DNA of 64,000 nt. Origin: Rhyacophila brunnea (taxonomy: Eukaryota > Arthropoda > Insecta > Trichoptera > Rhyacophilidae). A program made the translations under genes and the position numbers. Position 1 is the first letter of the stretch; each line of letters begins with the position of its first letter. The notes beneath the pieces were generated by a model. That model was given only the letters and a program-made list of their open reading frames with translations, did no database searches and had not been told where the DNA came from. Positions 1-10,608 of this stretch are shown in pieces. The stretch spans positions 1 to 64,000 of the forward strand of contig JAGYXB010001046.1 of assembly GCA_022495005.1 (NCBI GenBank), read 5' to 3'.

Positions 1-355
1 TAGAAGAAATAAAAAAATGGTTCCTACACGAAAAAACATCAAACATCAGGAATCAAGAATTGAGATCACAACGATATGGAGTAGAGTATCTTTACCTAGC
101 TTAATAGCCTAAACAAGTCATCAATTGAAAAGAGAACTGAGACTGAATGGTCATAGGATATTGTGTTTAATTTCACAGAGCATCTGCCTAATATAATACA
201 CAGTTTCAGGAAGGAACGTACCTCAAGGCTGTCTACACTTGTGTGGATAGGTACCTAGGTACCTTTATACATTTCATAGAATAATAATATACTATAAATA
301 CTTTGCAAAGAGAGCTCATTATCTGAATTGGAATAGCTAGCCGCTAGAGAAACAC
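1..355. other. AT-rich sequence left of the MADF exon
   Basis: I see no coding sequence, RNA gene or clear repeat here. Because the MADF exon at 401-781 runs on the minus strand and ends in a splice donor, this stretch is probably the start of its first intron, with the remaining exons outside the window. Confidence 0.5.
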
Positions 356-400
356 TTAACTAGATGTGGAATGTCTAATAAAAATCGTTGCGATACTTAC

Positions 401-781
401 TAAATTTGAAGTAGTGGCGACAGCTATCGAGTCGCAGTCAAGGAACTTCAGGAGGCCGAAAAACTTCCATCTCACGTGGTACCTGTCGCTGGTCCCTTGG
501 CCACTCTTTGTCGCCTTTTCCTTATTTTTATAGTCTTTGTATTGGCACTGCAAACTCTGCCATTTACGCGTGGCACCATCCACCGAGTACTGAGAGTGAG
601 AACTGCTTTCAAGGCCCAAATCTTGTACTATTTGGACCCCAGCAGCATTTCTTTTGACCCTGTTTTTATAATCGGTCAGTGTACAGTCCCATAATAGTGG
701 ATTACCTTCAACCAATCCGATTAAATTAATGATTATTTCATCCGTCCACTCCAACACGATTTTGCGACTACTTTTGTCCAT
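401..781 (-). CDS. MADF-domain protein, first exon (partial gene)
   Basis: The exon starts at an ATG at 781 and encodes 127 residues before a consensus donor (GTAAGTATC at 400 and below), phase 0. Residues about 11-115 fit a MADF/Myb-SANT-like DNA-binding domain: WTDEIIINLIGLVEGNPLLW, then DYKNR, a KWQSLQCQYKDYKNKEK segment, and WKFFGLLKFL. MADF proteins bind DNA as transcription regulators. Many arthropod members are also hitch-hiking second proteins of PIF/Harbinger transposons, and this sequence cannot tell the two apart. Reading past the donor gives 14 unrelated residues and a stop, which supports splicing. The remaining exons lie off the left edge. A cluster of CTATGACA-like repeats lies just upstream (860-1105). 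The family call is firm; host or transposon role is unknown. Confidence 0.75.
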
Positions 782-859
782 TTTTTACTAGGTATTGTTT
801 CGTTTAGTGGTCAAGATTGTTAGGATGGCGTTTGAAATCAAAGACAGAAAAACACTTCC

Positions 860-1105
860 CGCGCGATCTATGACCCATAAACAATAATATATGACAACAT
901 GTTCGGCATAGATGTCACAGACATAAACTATTGTCACACAAAATTACCGAGGTGTTTACACTGAGCCGAAAATCTATGACATAGAAAGCCGTCATAGATC
1001 GTTTGACATATATGTGACAGTCTATGACATCTTATTTACACTCTATGACACAGGACGCCAACATAAGAAACGGGTTTTTCGACATATATGTGACCGATCG
1101 TCATA
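860..1105. repeat. Cluster of CTATGACA / TGTCATAG motifs upstream of the MADF exon
   Basis: About ten direct and inverted copies of a CTATGACA-like word occur within 250 bases, including GACATATATGTGAC twice (near 1005 and 1081) and the inverted pair CTATGACATAG / GTCATAGATC near 973-1000. The cluster sits 80-320 bases upstream of the MADF start codon. It could be an operator-like array or the subterminal repeats of a transposon end. Confidence 0.5.
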
Positions 1106-1143
1106 TAGTGTATTTGAAGCATAACTCATATACATGTTTACAG

Positions 1144-1186
1144 TTCAGGAAAAAATCATTATGTGCGGGAATGAGTTTTTCCTGAA
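1144..1186. repeat. Short inverted repeat (hairpin)
   Basis: Arms TTCAGGAAAAAATCATT and AATGAGTTTTTCCTGAA pair over 17 bases with one mismatch around a 9-base loop. Function unknown; not followed by a gene end. Confidence 0.5.
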
Positions 1187-1400
1187 CATAAATCTTAAAT
1201 AGGTGCTGATAATGATTTCTTCCCCAGCTTTTTTCCGTTAATAGGATAGCTATTGTCACAGTGACTTTTTCCAGCTATAGATATCGTAAAAATTAGTGGA
1301 TATAATGAAAAAACTCATTTTGGCCAAAAGTGCACATAATGAGTTTTACCTCCAAACCAGCGATTTGTGATTTGAGATTTTTAAACTTAATTCATTTTAA

Positions 1401-2040
1401 AACGAGAAAGGGAGAATCAATATGTCAAGCAATCTGGGATCTAATTTTGACAGCTGAACAGTGGACCACTCGTTGCTTGTGCAAAAAGATATGCTCAGGC
1501 TTGATTAATCTAAAGATGGCGCTGAATAGGTACAATATCACTTGACAAATGGCAAAACGTTAAATGGTACAATAATAATCTTCAACGTGGCAAAAGAACA
1601 TATCTGTCAGTGCAATACAAACCAAATGCCATCATTATTTTGAACAAGGCACGCGGACATTGAGTGTGATTTGCACCATGCACGGATAGACAAGGCAAAC
1701 TCAAAAGACACGGCCCTTTGACAATATCTTGTTTGTTATACTTACTGGATACTTGACTGAATGGGTAGGCAATAGTGTCCCTATTTTATTGTATTAATTG
1801 AATTATTATATCGGTTAAAAATAATAGTGTAGGTATTGAGATAAATCCCGGGTACTGTGGCTAGCTCGGGATGTTGGTAGGACCCGGGATTCACAAAAAT
1901 TAAATAATAAATGAAAATTCTTTCTTTGTTTAACACGTAGGTAGCTTTATATTATTTTCAACGTTTATTTTAAAAAGAAACTTATGTTTAACAGTATCCC
2001 AATTAATCTTATATTGTTACGTTCCTAATGTATATAATAT
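1401..2040 (+). repeat. Dispersed repeat, copy A
   Basis: This block is repeated in inverted orientation at 13899-14661 and in part in the same orientation at 38345-38725. Shared landmarks include CATGCACGGATAGACAAGGC, CTTGTTTGTTATACTTA and GACTGAATGGGTA. Copies B and C sit directly upstream of exon 1 of two zinc-finger genes, so the block is either an old transposon or promoter-side DNA carried along in the duplications. A lacks about 120 bases present in B. No coding capacity is seen. Confidence 0.75.
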
Positions 2041-2059
2041 TTCTGGTTTGGGGGCGTTT

Positions 2060-5000
2060 AACATTGATTAAATCGAGGCATTGAGATTTGATGTTAACAG
2101 GAATGGCGGTGTTCAGGCACTCACGCATCACTCTCACGGTTTCACTTTTTTTTTGGGATAAATGATGATGGCAAGTTCAGGATGGATAATTACACGACGA
2201 TCACTCAAACCATGTCAGATTTAGCGCAACAAAGGTCGGACAAATGCAGTTTTGATGTCACTGTGTGGTTAACGCGGCTTTGGTCGTACCCATAGTATCA
2301 AAACACGGCGCGATTGAGTCTTAGCTTTAACAAGCCTTAGCGTGTCCGCTGTATTGAAGTAACTGAACGTCGCTCACAATTCCGAACGACTCATGACCCG
2401 TAACTGCTGGTCGCCTGATTTTGCGACTATATCTAGGATTTCATTAGGGTAATAAAAAATAATGGTTTATGATCTTCAATATTTTATTTTTTGACAATTT
2501 ATGAAAGAAATAATATGACAAAGTGCAGAACAGCACTCCTAAGTTAAAAGGAGATGTAATTAAAACATACCTAGTTAAAGTCCTAAATAAGTAAATGTAC
2601 ATAATATACATTATTAGTATGATTGATATGTAACTTAATTTGTAATTAACTCTACAACTTTATTTGATTGCGTGGTGACAGTATATAACATTTTCTTGTT
2701 TTACTGTTACGTTTCATTTATTGATACCTTAAACTTTATTCTATTTATCATACAATGATATAATTGCTAAAGTAATACGGCCGTAACAACAGCGATACTA
2801 GGCCAGTCCGGGCGTAAAAAATCCTAAAAACTTAATGAGATATGATCATTATATAATTTAGAAAAACACTTTCTAGTATATCGTTGGGTTAGTGCCAAAA
2901 GTTGGTAAGTCGATAGTTTAGGTATTTAGAGTTAACAACGGATTAAGTGTCTATATATAAATATGTATACTAGAAAAAAAAATCAAGGTCATCCGATATA
3001 TAGAACATAGTTTTTTAGCTATTCATTATTTTAATAAAAATACGTAACTCCCGTTTTTTCGATTATCCAACATCAAAAAAACTGTAAAGATGCTTACAGT
3101 ATTAATCTAGATAAAAATCGAGCCAAATGTCAATGAAACGCGGTAGTCAAATCTTTGTAATGGCACTAACCGATTTATTTTAGTTCAATACTTGAGCTAA
3201 AAGTTAAAACTTCTTCTGAAATAAGTTTGTAATAACATTTACAGTATTCTCTTAAGCCGCAGTCGAGTCAAATTTAATGTAATAGTACTGCCAAATATTT
3301 GTAACTTCAGTTACAGCGCGCATTTGCCTATGGTTTTAGTCATTTTGCGGTAACTCTAGCCAGAATTATCATTCTTTCTCCTACAACTGTCAGAGCAGGT
3401 TGGTGCGTGATCGTAATTATTTGTGGAACGTTATTTAGTGTTAATATAAAATGGATAGTAAACCATTCCCAAAGTGCTTGTCATCTAGAGATGTGAGGAT
3501 TTTATAATCAGTTTATAAAAATACAACCGATGGCTGTAAAACAAACTGATGTCCGATGTCATATTGATCAGGTAACTACATTTTGTTGATTCATTTGTCT
3601 TTACTTTCGTTGTTTGGCGATTAATAATTGTTATATTTCTCAATGTTTTGATAATAAGTATATTGATTATGATATTATAATATTACAAAAGTCCACGTGT
3701 TTATAAACGTGTAATAATTACTAATACAAATAATAGCTTATAGATTCGTGACGTGTCACAATGCACGGTGCATCAATTTGAATATCAATAAATAACTTCG
3801 TTTTAGTTTTGTTTGTAAGTTGTATTACCTCTAATAATAATATAACTTATCTTATATAACATTAACAGCCAAGTCTTCTGACCTATTTCTTAACTAATAT
3901 AGAATCATAATAGCCAAGTTATGGCTTTGTGACGTGTTGCGTTTCAAGAGTAATAATTTAGAATGTCTACCTAGCTTTAATGTCAGTGGCTCGGTTATCA
4001 TTAGTTTTTTATAATAACAATGATGAATAAGATTTATTGACACAATAATAATTGTTCCAGGATCCTATGCTGTTATCAACTCCTACGGAAGAAATCAAGG
4101 ATCACCAAAATCATTGCCCATACCGGACATTATACTAATTTTTTTATTAGTCATATGAGAGAGCGGCCTGTTATCAATGTGTTTAGTGAATTATTAAAGA
4201 ATGGATATTATACTAAAATGTTGTGATAACTAAAGAAAAGAAAAGAAAAAGTGTGTCGTGCTGGAATAATTCCATAAGAACTAAATTCATGATAAAAAGG
4301 ACTACCTACCTACAAGTGCATCATGTAGAAACATTATTCCCGAACCTTCCTTAAGTGATAATGAAATCGAAGAAGACGGTGTAGTGTAGTGTTTATTATA
4401 ATAATCATGTGTTAAAAAAGAACGGAAATAGTGAATAGAATCATGTTAAAACCAATTATTTGTAAATTTATCTCTTTATTCATGTGTTATTTCAATATAA
4501 GTTTGTATATTTGTATTATGTCCTCAATTTTGGAACTGTAAACTTTTGTAAGTATTATAAATTTATTTGTATTTTTTACTAATTAATATCAATATTTTCA
4601 TATTAAGAGTGTCTTGTATTATGAATGTTTTTAAAATCAACTATTGATTGTCCATTAATAAATTAATTCATTTTATAATTGTATCATACCCATAAGTTTG
4701 TATGCTATTTTGGTGTACCCAGATTAATTAATACGATTTATTTTAAGTTTTTTCTCTTTATTAGCTCATGTGGGTAATTGATTATTAAAATAATTAAAGT
4801 TTATGTAATTTTATTATTTTCCTGACTTTTCCACTGTATACTGTTGAAAATAATGTAATTCCTATGACATTTTACTATAATAAATTTCGAAATTTGTATG
4901 ATAAGTATTACTTATATTATGTGTATTTGTAATATGAACTGCCGTATGTCCATTAAAATATTTATAAATGCATTGAAATTGATCATTGAAAATATAAAAT

Positions 5001-5380
5001 TGCTTTCAAATTTATTTCTTTAACCTATAAACCTTCCCTTTCTTCAATCCTAACACAATGCTATCCAAAGATAACTCTCAAAAGAGCTGATTCATTTCTG
5101 CCAAAGGTTTGTAAGTCCCACCTCATCTTACAAAATGCGATTATTTTGTATGATTAATTTAATTTTTGAGTTTTTTAACATGCAGGGATAACTGTTAATA
5201 CTTCAATTCATCTAAATAAATAAAACACAAATAAATTAGCATTATGCCTGATTTTAGAAGGCATGTCAAACTTTCAAATTGCGATTACTCCATAACATGA
5301 TTTCGAGACTTTTGGCAGTATACCGACGATATTTTGATATGACTGTAGGTATACACCTATCTTAGATAGGTAGGTATTGA
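2060..5380. other. AT-rich gene-free stretch
   Basis: I see no convincing exon, RNA gene or structured repeat. The only local GC-richer patch is 2090-2420 and it shows no recognisable reading frame. Short insect-style TACCTACC runs occur. Confidence 0.5.
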
Positions 5381-5387
5381 GTTCGTG

Positions 5388-5490
5388 AAAGGATGATAAA
5401 AAATACTGTATAAAAATGGAGCAGCATTCTCGCGCTGCCTAGGGGCGGCATTTTGTCTAGGGATGTCACTGAAATCGAAACTCTTGTTGG
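5388..5490 (+). mobile_element. 3' end scrap of a non-LTR retrotransposon
   Basis: The bases around GATAAAAAATACTGTATAAA match the LINE fragment near 49188-49225, and the bases around GGGGCGGCATTTTGTCTAGG match its distal part near 49662-49692. This copy therefore looks like the same element with an internal deletion. It has no coding capacity left. Confidence 0.55.
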
Positions 5491-5524
5491 ACTCTGGACA
5501 ATAATAAAAACTGCTATAATATAA

Positions 5525-5740
5525 GCGCCCGCGATGGCCGAGTAGTAATGTATCCGCGTGGTAAGTCGAGAGTCTCGGGTTCAAATCTTGGGTCTGGCAA
5601 AATTCACATTATGATTTTCAATGTGTGTTTGAATCCAGAGGATGAACCTTTTGGTTGAGCAAAATGGTTAACGTCCATTTCGCGTAAAAAATAATGTTAT
5701 GAAACCTCTTCGTGAGGAGGAATTAATAATAACAATATAA
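5525..5740 (+). mobile_element. tRNA-derived SINE
   Basis: The first 70 bases resemble a tRNA: a box A (GATGGCCGAGTAG near 5533) and a box B (GGTTCAAATC at 5579) about 45 bases apart. A tRNA-unrelated body follows, with GGTTGAGCAAAATGG and GTCCATTTC, and an AAACCTCTTCGTGAGGAGG end. Pieces of the same body occur near 42210-42270 and 43420-43520 and in reverse at 44140-44215, which makes this a dispersed family rather than a tRNA gene. Confidence 0.7.
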
Positions 5741-6410
5741 TAGGTATTTAAACTTTTTAATTATAAAGTTTTATGTGATTATTATGTTAATTTACAGTAA
5801 ATTATATTGAAAGAATAATAAACAATAGTATTACAATTTTTATTATCCAAACCTTATAATATAACAGGGCTGCAAACTACATTTTCAAAACAAAAATATA
5901 AAAAAAAAATTAATATACTTAGAATATATTTTTTTAATACTGAATATAAAAACATCTAAAACAAACCCATCGCGAGACCTCATGAGTTCCGTCACCATGG
6001 ACGACCCTCCCTTTCCCTGCAGCGATGCTACAAAAGAGATCTACGCGCTGCTCGTCTCACATATCGCGAGACGTGGTGATGGACCTAGGTAGGTAGAACG
6101 AAATAAATTGTTCTTGCACTATACCCCAACACTGGGTAATAAATGACATGGTGAAGTACGTAGAAAACAGCAATTATCAGTAAGTATACAAAATTTTATT
6201 TTATATTTATGAGCAAGCCCAATATTAATATATATAGTTAAGTTTTTTTATCAAATTTCGAAATGAAATGATAGAACATAAAACTAATACAATCCTAATT
6301 TACATGTCAGCATATTTTTAAGTGGGTAATTATGAAAATATACATGTACACGATTCGATAAATTGGTGTGGTTAATTTCCAACTTCTAATAATTTAAAAA
6401 AAAAAATTCT
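5741..6410. other. Non-coding stretch 3' of the broken zinc-finger array
   Basis: Mostly AT-rich. A GC-richer island at 5965-6080 contains CATCGCGAGACCTCATGAG and, 75 bases on, ATCGCGAGACGTGGTGATG. I do not recognise it as coding. Confidence 0.4.
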
Positions 6411-6414
6411 GGTC

Positions 6415-7661
6415 TTAAAGTCGTTTGTCACCAGTATGTGTCATTTTATGTATTTTTAGATCACTATTTGCGATGAACTTTTTAAAACACACTTCACATT
6501 GATGTGGTTTTTCACCAGTGTGCGTCATTTTATGTCTTTTGAGAGCACCAATATCCGGAAATTTTTCAAAACACATATCGCATTGATGTGGTTTTTCACT
6601 AGTATGAGTCATTTTATAACATTTTAGAGCATTAACTTGTCTGAATTTTTTAAAACACACATCGCACTGATGTGGTTTTTCACCAGTATGTGTCATTTTA
6701 TGATTTTTTAACAGATTGATTCGTTGAAAATTTTTAAAACACAAATCGCATTGATCTGTTTTTTCACCATTATGTGTCATTTTATGTATTTTGAGATCAC
6801 TGTTTGCGATGAACTTTTTAAAACACACACCGCATTGATGTGGTTTTTCACCAGTGTATGTCATTTTATATCTTTTGAGAGCACCATTATTAGGATTTTT
6901 TTTAAAGCACATATCGCATTGATGTGGTTTTTCACTAGTATGAGTCATTTTATGATATTTAAGAGCAATATTATTTCGAAATTTTTTAAAACACACATCG
7001 GACTGATGGGTATTTTCACCAGTATGTGTCATTTTATGACTTTTTAAAAGATCGATTCGCCAAAAATTTTTAAAACACACATCGCATTGATGTGGTTTTT
7101 CACCAGTATGTGTCATCTTATGTATTTTGAGATCACTATTTGAGTTGCACTTTTTAAAACACACATCGCACTGATGTGGTTTTTCACCAGTATGTGTCAT
7201 TTTATGTCTTCTGAGTTCATTATTATTGATGAATTTTTACAACACACATCGCATTAATGTGGTTTTTCACCAGTGTGTATCATTTTATGTTTTTTGAGCT
7301 TACTTCTTGTGATGAATTTTTTAAAACACACATCGCATTGATATGTTTTTTCACCAGTATGTGTCATTTTATGTCTTTTGAGTTCACTATTGTTGATGAA
7401 TTTTTTACAACACACATCGCATTGATGTGGTTTTTCACCCGTATGTGTCATTTTATGGATTTTGAGTTTACTATTTGAGATTAACTTTTTAGATAACACA
7501 TCGCATTGATGTGGTTTTTCACCACTATGTGTCATTTTATGTGTTTTTAAATGTGCAATTTGCAGAATTTTTTTAAAACACACATCGCATTGATGTGGTT
7601 TTTCACCAGTGTGTATCTTTTTATGTATATTGAGATATTTAAGGTTCGTTTCTTTCAACAT
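6415..7661 (-). pseudogene. C2H2 zinc-finger array, broken (cluster copy 1)
   Basis: Read on the minus strand this is a run of about fourteen C2H2 fingers of the type CDVCFKKFxxxxxLKxHKMTH joined by HTGEKPHQ linkers. It is broken twice near 7200-7254. A CAA codon became TAA within an HQC triplet, and one A has been lost from the AAAAAA run that encodes KKF, which throws the rest out of frame. The right part (7254-7661) has four fingers and a half finger; the left part (6415-7200) has nine. Several fingers have lost ligands: SDVC for CDVC, CDVL for CDVC, and RYKM and CYKM for xHKM. The leader module and upstream exons seen in the neighbouring copies are absent. Decay of a duplicated gene is the simplest reading. 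Confidence 0.85.
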
Positions 7662-7694
7662 GAACGAAACAAATCAAATTAAACCATAGACAAT

Positions 7695-8075
7695 ATACAT
7701 ACAAATTGTAGTTGACCGGAAATGGTTTGAGATTTGACGTTTGGTTCAGTGTATCATTGAAAATCAAACCGTTCACGGACCATCAGAAATGGTTTGACAT
7801 GAAACGTCAAACCAATTCGGACGATCCATAGACTAATGGCAATCTGTCAAAGTGTTGATAAGCATTATTCGGCATTTATATATCGTGAGGTGTTCATATT
7901 AATATGTTAGATATTTACACCATAGGAGTTCACTTGAATTATATGTATTATAGATTAATAATCAATATCTATTATTCATAAGTAACCATACGCGAACAAG
8001 ACGCCGCTTTTGGTCTTGTTATCTCAAAATCCAGCACTATTTTCTATGCAAGTTCGATTTAATATCATTACTATA
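7695..8075 (+). repeat. Duplicated intron segment, copy 1
   Basis: Matches 16225-16695 in the same orientation and 36775-37010 in reverse. Landmarks are AATGGTTTGA near 7719, CGTGAGGTGTTCATATTAAT near 7884, AAGTAACCATACGCGAACAA and TTTTCTATGCA. At the other two sites it lies in the intron after exon 2 of zinc-finger genes. Here it lies just upstream of the broken array, which suggests the array was once part of a larger copy of the same gene. Confidence 0.7.
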
Positions 8076-8598
8076 ACTATTATGTCAGACAAAGAATTTA
8101 TTTTCATTTTATTTATATTTTGTAACGGAGATTCTAAACTACAAACTGTATTAAATCAACCTGGAATATTACCCAACGAATTTAATATGTTCGATTGTCG
8201 TCTAAGTCACAATATTATACTGTCGACATGAACAAGTGGTCAATTATGAAAAGCTCTAATCAAAAGTAATTTTTAAAAACTCGTCATACCTATAAATCTT
8301 ATAAATTAACTAAATGGCTACCTATTTATGAAGCATTCTTTATATTTTGTATATTTAAAATGAATGAATGCGACAGTTTGTTAAATTTGTATTATTGTAG
8401 ACCACGATAGGAGGTTAGAATTTCATAACAAGTTGACGTTTCAAATATGTTTCTGTTTTAGAGACTAATATATTATGAATTAATTTTAAGTACTGGCAAC
8501 ACTAATTAGTTGTCAGAAAAGCGTTTCCGTGGACATTCTACCAAACGGTTCCAAATCAAATAAATCCAACGGTGCCATTTGATTCATTCAGTTCAGGT
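8076..8598. other. Non-coding stretch downstream of copy 2
   Basis: AT-rich, no exon or repeat recognised. It would hold the 3' untranslated region of the minus-strand gene ending at 8599. Confidence 0.4.
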
Positions 8599-10608
8599 TC
8601 AATGATACGAACTTTTATTTTCACTGAACTTTTTAAAACACACATCGCAATGATGTGGTTTGTCAGCAATATGGGTCATTTTATGTCTTCTTAAATGACC
8701 AATTTGCAGAAATTTTTTAAAACAAACATCGCATTGATGTGGTTTTTCACCAGTATGAGTCATTATATGACCTTTAAGATGAGAAATTAGAGAGAATTGT
8801 TTAGAACACACATTACAATGATGTGGTTTTTCACCAGTATGTGTCATTTTATGTTTTTTGAGATCACAAATTTGCTGGAAATTCTTTAAACAAACATCGC
8901 ATTGATGTGGTTTTTCACCAGTGTGAGTCATTTTGTGTATTTTGAGAGTACCAATTAGCTGGAATTTTTTTAAACAAACATCGCATTGATGTGGTTTTTC
9001 ACCAGTATGTGTCATTTTATGTATTTTCAGTTTACTATTTGCGTTGAACTTTTTAAAACACACATCGCATTGATATGGTTTTTCACCAGTATGAGTCATT
9101 ATATGACCTTTAAGATTTGAAAAATGAGAGAATTGTTTAGAACATACATGACATTGATATGGTTTTTCACCAGTATGTGTCATTTTATGTCTTTTCAGTT
9201 CACTATTTTTGATGAATTTTATACAACACACATCGCAGTGATGTAGTTTTTCACCCGTATGTGTCATTTTATGGATTTTGAGTTGACTATTTGAGATTAA
9301 CTTTTTAGAACACACATCGCATTGATGTGGTTTTTCACCAGTATGAGTCATTATATGACCTTTAAGATTTGAAATACGAGAGAAATGTTTAGAACATACA
9401 TGACATTGATGTGGTTTTTCACCAGTATGTGTAATTTTATGTATTTTCAGTTTACTCTTTGCGTTGAACTTTTTAAAACACACATCGCATTGATGTGGTT
9501 TTTCACCAGTATGTGTCATTTTATGTATTGTTAGTGTACTATTTGCGGTGAACTTTTTAAAACACACATCGCATTGATATGGTTTTTCACCGGTATGTGT
9601 CATTTTGTGTATATTGAGAGTACCAATTTGCTGGAAATTCTTTAAACAAACATCGCACTGATGTGGTTTTTCACCAGAATGTTTCATTTTATGTCTTTTT
9701 AGTTCATAATTTGCGATGAACTTTTTAAAACACACATCGCATTGATATGGTTTATCACCAGTATGAGTCTTTTTATGTTGTTTGAGATCACAAATTTGCT
9801 GAAAATTTTTTAAACACACATCGCACTGATGTGGTTTTTCACCAGTGAGTGTCATTTTATGTCTTTTGAGATCACTTATTGCAATAAACTTTTTAAAACA
9901 CACATCGCATTGGTGTGGTTTTTCACCAGTATGTGTCATTTTATGTATTTTTAGTTTGCTATTTGCGATGAACTTTTTAAAACACACATCGCATTGATAT
10001 GGTTTTTCACCGGTGTGTGTCATTTTATGTTTTTTGAGATCACCAATTCGCTGGAAGTTCTTTAAACAAACATCGCATTGGTGTGGTTTTTCACCAGTAT
10101 GTGTCATTTTATGTATTTTTAGTGTACTATTTGCGTTGAACTTTTTAAAACACACATCGCATTTATATGGTTTTTCACCGGTGTGTGTAATTTTATGTTT
10201 TTTAAGGTTACCAATTTGCAGAAAGGTTTCAAAACACACATCGCACTGATGTGGTTTTTTACCAATATGTGTTTTATATAACTTAGGATGCTGAGACTCC
10301 GTGCATGAAATGTAGTGACTATTTAGATGATTTACAGATTCAAACACTCCATAACAATTATTGCAAATAAAGTTACGTGGAAAATATGTAACTCTTCTCA
10401 ACACAATTCGAACCACCTTTGGCAAGTATAATTTCGAAACTTCCTGTTTTACGTTTAGTACATCTGTAGTTATCTCTGAATATTGTATCATATTTTCCAT
10501 TTTATTGGTTGAATTTGTTATGTTGTTATAGGTCAGTTTATTGTCAATTGTATCCTTTCTAGCTACGTCCAATGGATTATAATTTGTGAAACATTGCTGG
10601 GAAGAAAT
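8599..10608 (-). CDS. Array exon of copy 2: leader plus 19 C2H2 fingers
   Basis: The exon opens after TTTTTGTAG at 10609 and reads ISSQQCFTNYNP before LDVARKD. There is no ATG at its head, so upstream exons must supply the start. The leader VRIVLRRVTYFPRNFICNNC is followed by a C2HC-like knuckle ending in HYISC. Nineteen fingers CxxCx12Hx3H follow with nearly invariant HTGEKPHQ or HTGEKPYQ linkers. Finger 5 ends MTL, so its last histidine is lost. A twentieth finger is cut off after CDVCFKKFSEN. Fingers fall into three helix classes (xANSx, QQIGx, SRISN-like), a sign of recent internal duplication. Confidence 0.9.
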   Translation of the reverse strand: MSSQQCFTNYNPLDVARKDTIDNKLTYNNITNSTNKMENMIQYSEITTDVLNVKQEVSKLYLPKVVRIVLRRVTYFPRNFICNNCYGVFESVNHLNSHYISCTESQHPKLYKTHIGKKPHQCDVCFETFLQIGNLKKHKITHTGEKPYKCDVCFKKFNANSTLKIHKMTHTGEKPHQCDVCLKNFQRIGDLKKHKMTHTGEKPYQCDVCFKKFIANSKLKIHKMTHTGEKPHQCDVCFKKFIAISDLKRHKMTLTGEKPHQCDVCLKNFQQICDLKQHKKTHTGDKPYQCDVCFKKFIANYELKRHKMKHSGEKPHQCDVCLKNFQQIGTLNIHKMTHTGEKPYQCDVCFKKFTANSTLTIHKMTHTGEKPHQCDVCFKKFNAKSKLKIHKITHTGEKPHQCHVCSKHFSRISNLKGHIMTHTGEKPHQCDVCSKKLISNSQLKIHKMTHTGEKLHHCDVCCIKFIKNSELKRHKMTHTGEKPYQCHVCSKQFSHFSNLKGHIMTHTGEKPYQCDVCFKKFNANSKLKIHKMTHTGEKPHQCDVCLKKFQLIGTLKIHKMTHTGEKPHQCDVCLKNFQQICDLKKHKMTHTGEKPHHCNVCSKQFSLISHLKGHIMTHTGEKPHQCDVCFKKFLQIGHLRRHKMTHIADKPHHCDVCFKKFSENKSSYH

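Noticed and set aside
476..694. Plus-strand frame opposite the MADF exon
   Set aside because: Shadow of the MADF exon, which has a recognisable domain and a good splice donor on the other strand.
5525..5597. Functional tRNA gene
   Set aside because: Followed directly by a repeat body that recurs elsewhere without it, so it is the head of a SINE.
6724..7047. Plus-strand open frame rich in [11 protein letters not shown] repeats, and similar frames at 7257, 10013, 30626, 30845, 31265, 31514 and 54775
   Set aside because: These are antisense shadows of HTGEKPHQ finger linkers; they repeat with the 84-base finger period and have no independent support.
8010..8231. Small protein with hydrophobic stretch
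   Set aside because: Lies in a duplicated intron segment; the frame is not kept in the copies at 16.6 and 36.8 kb.
6415..10572. CRISPR-like regular spacing of repeats
   Set aside because: The 84-base period is that of tandem zinc-finger codons with conserved linkers; the spacing units are coding.
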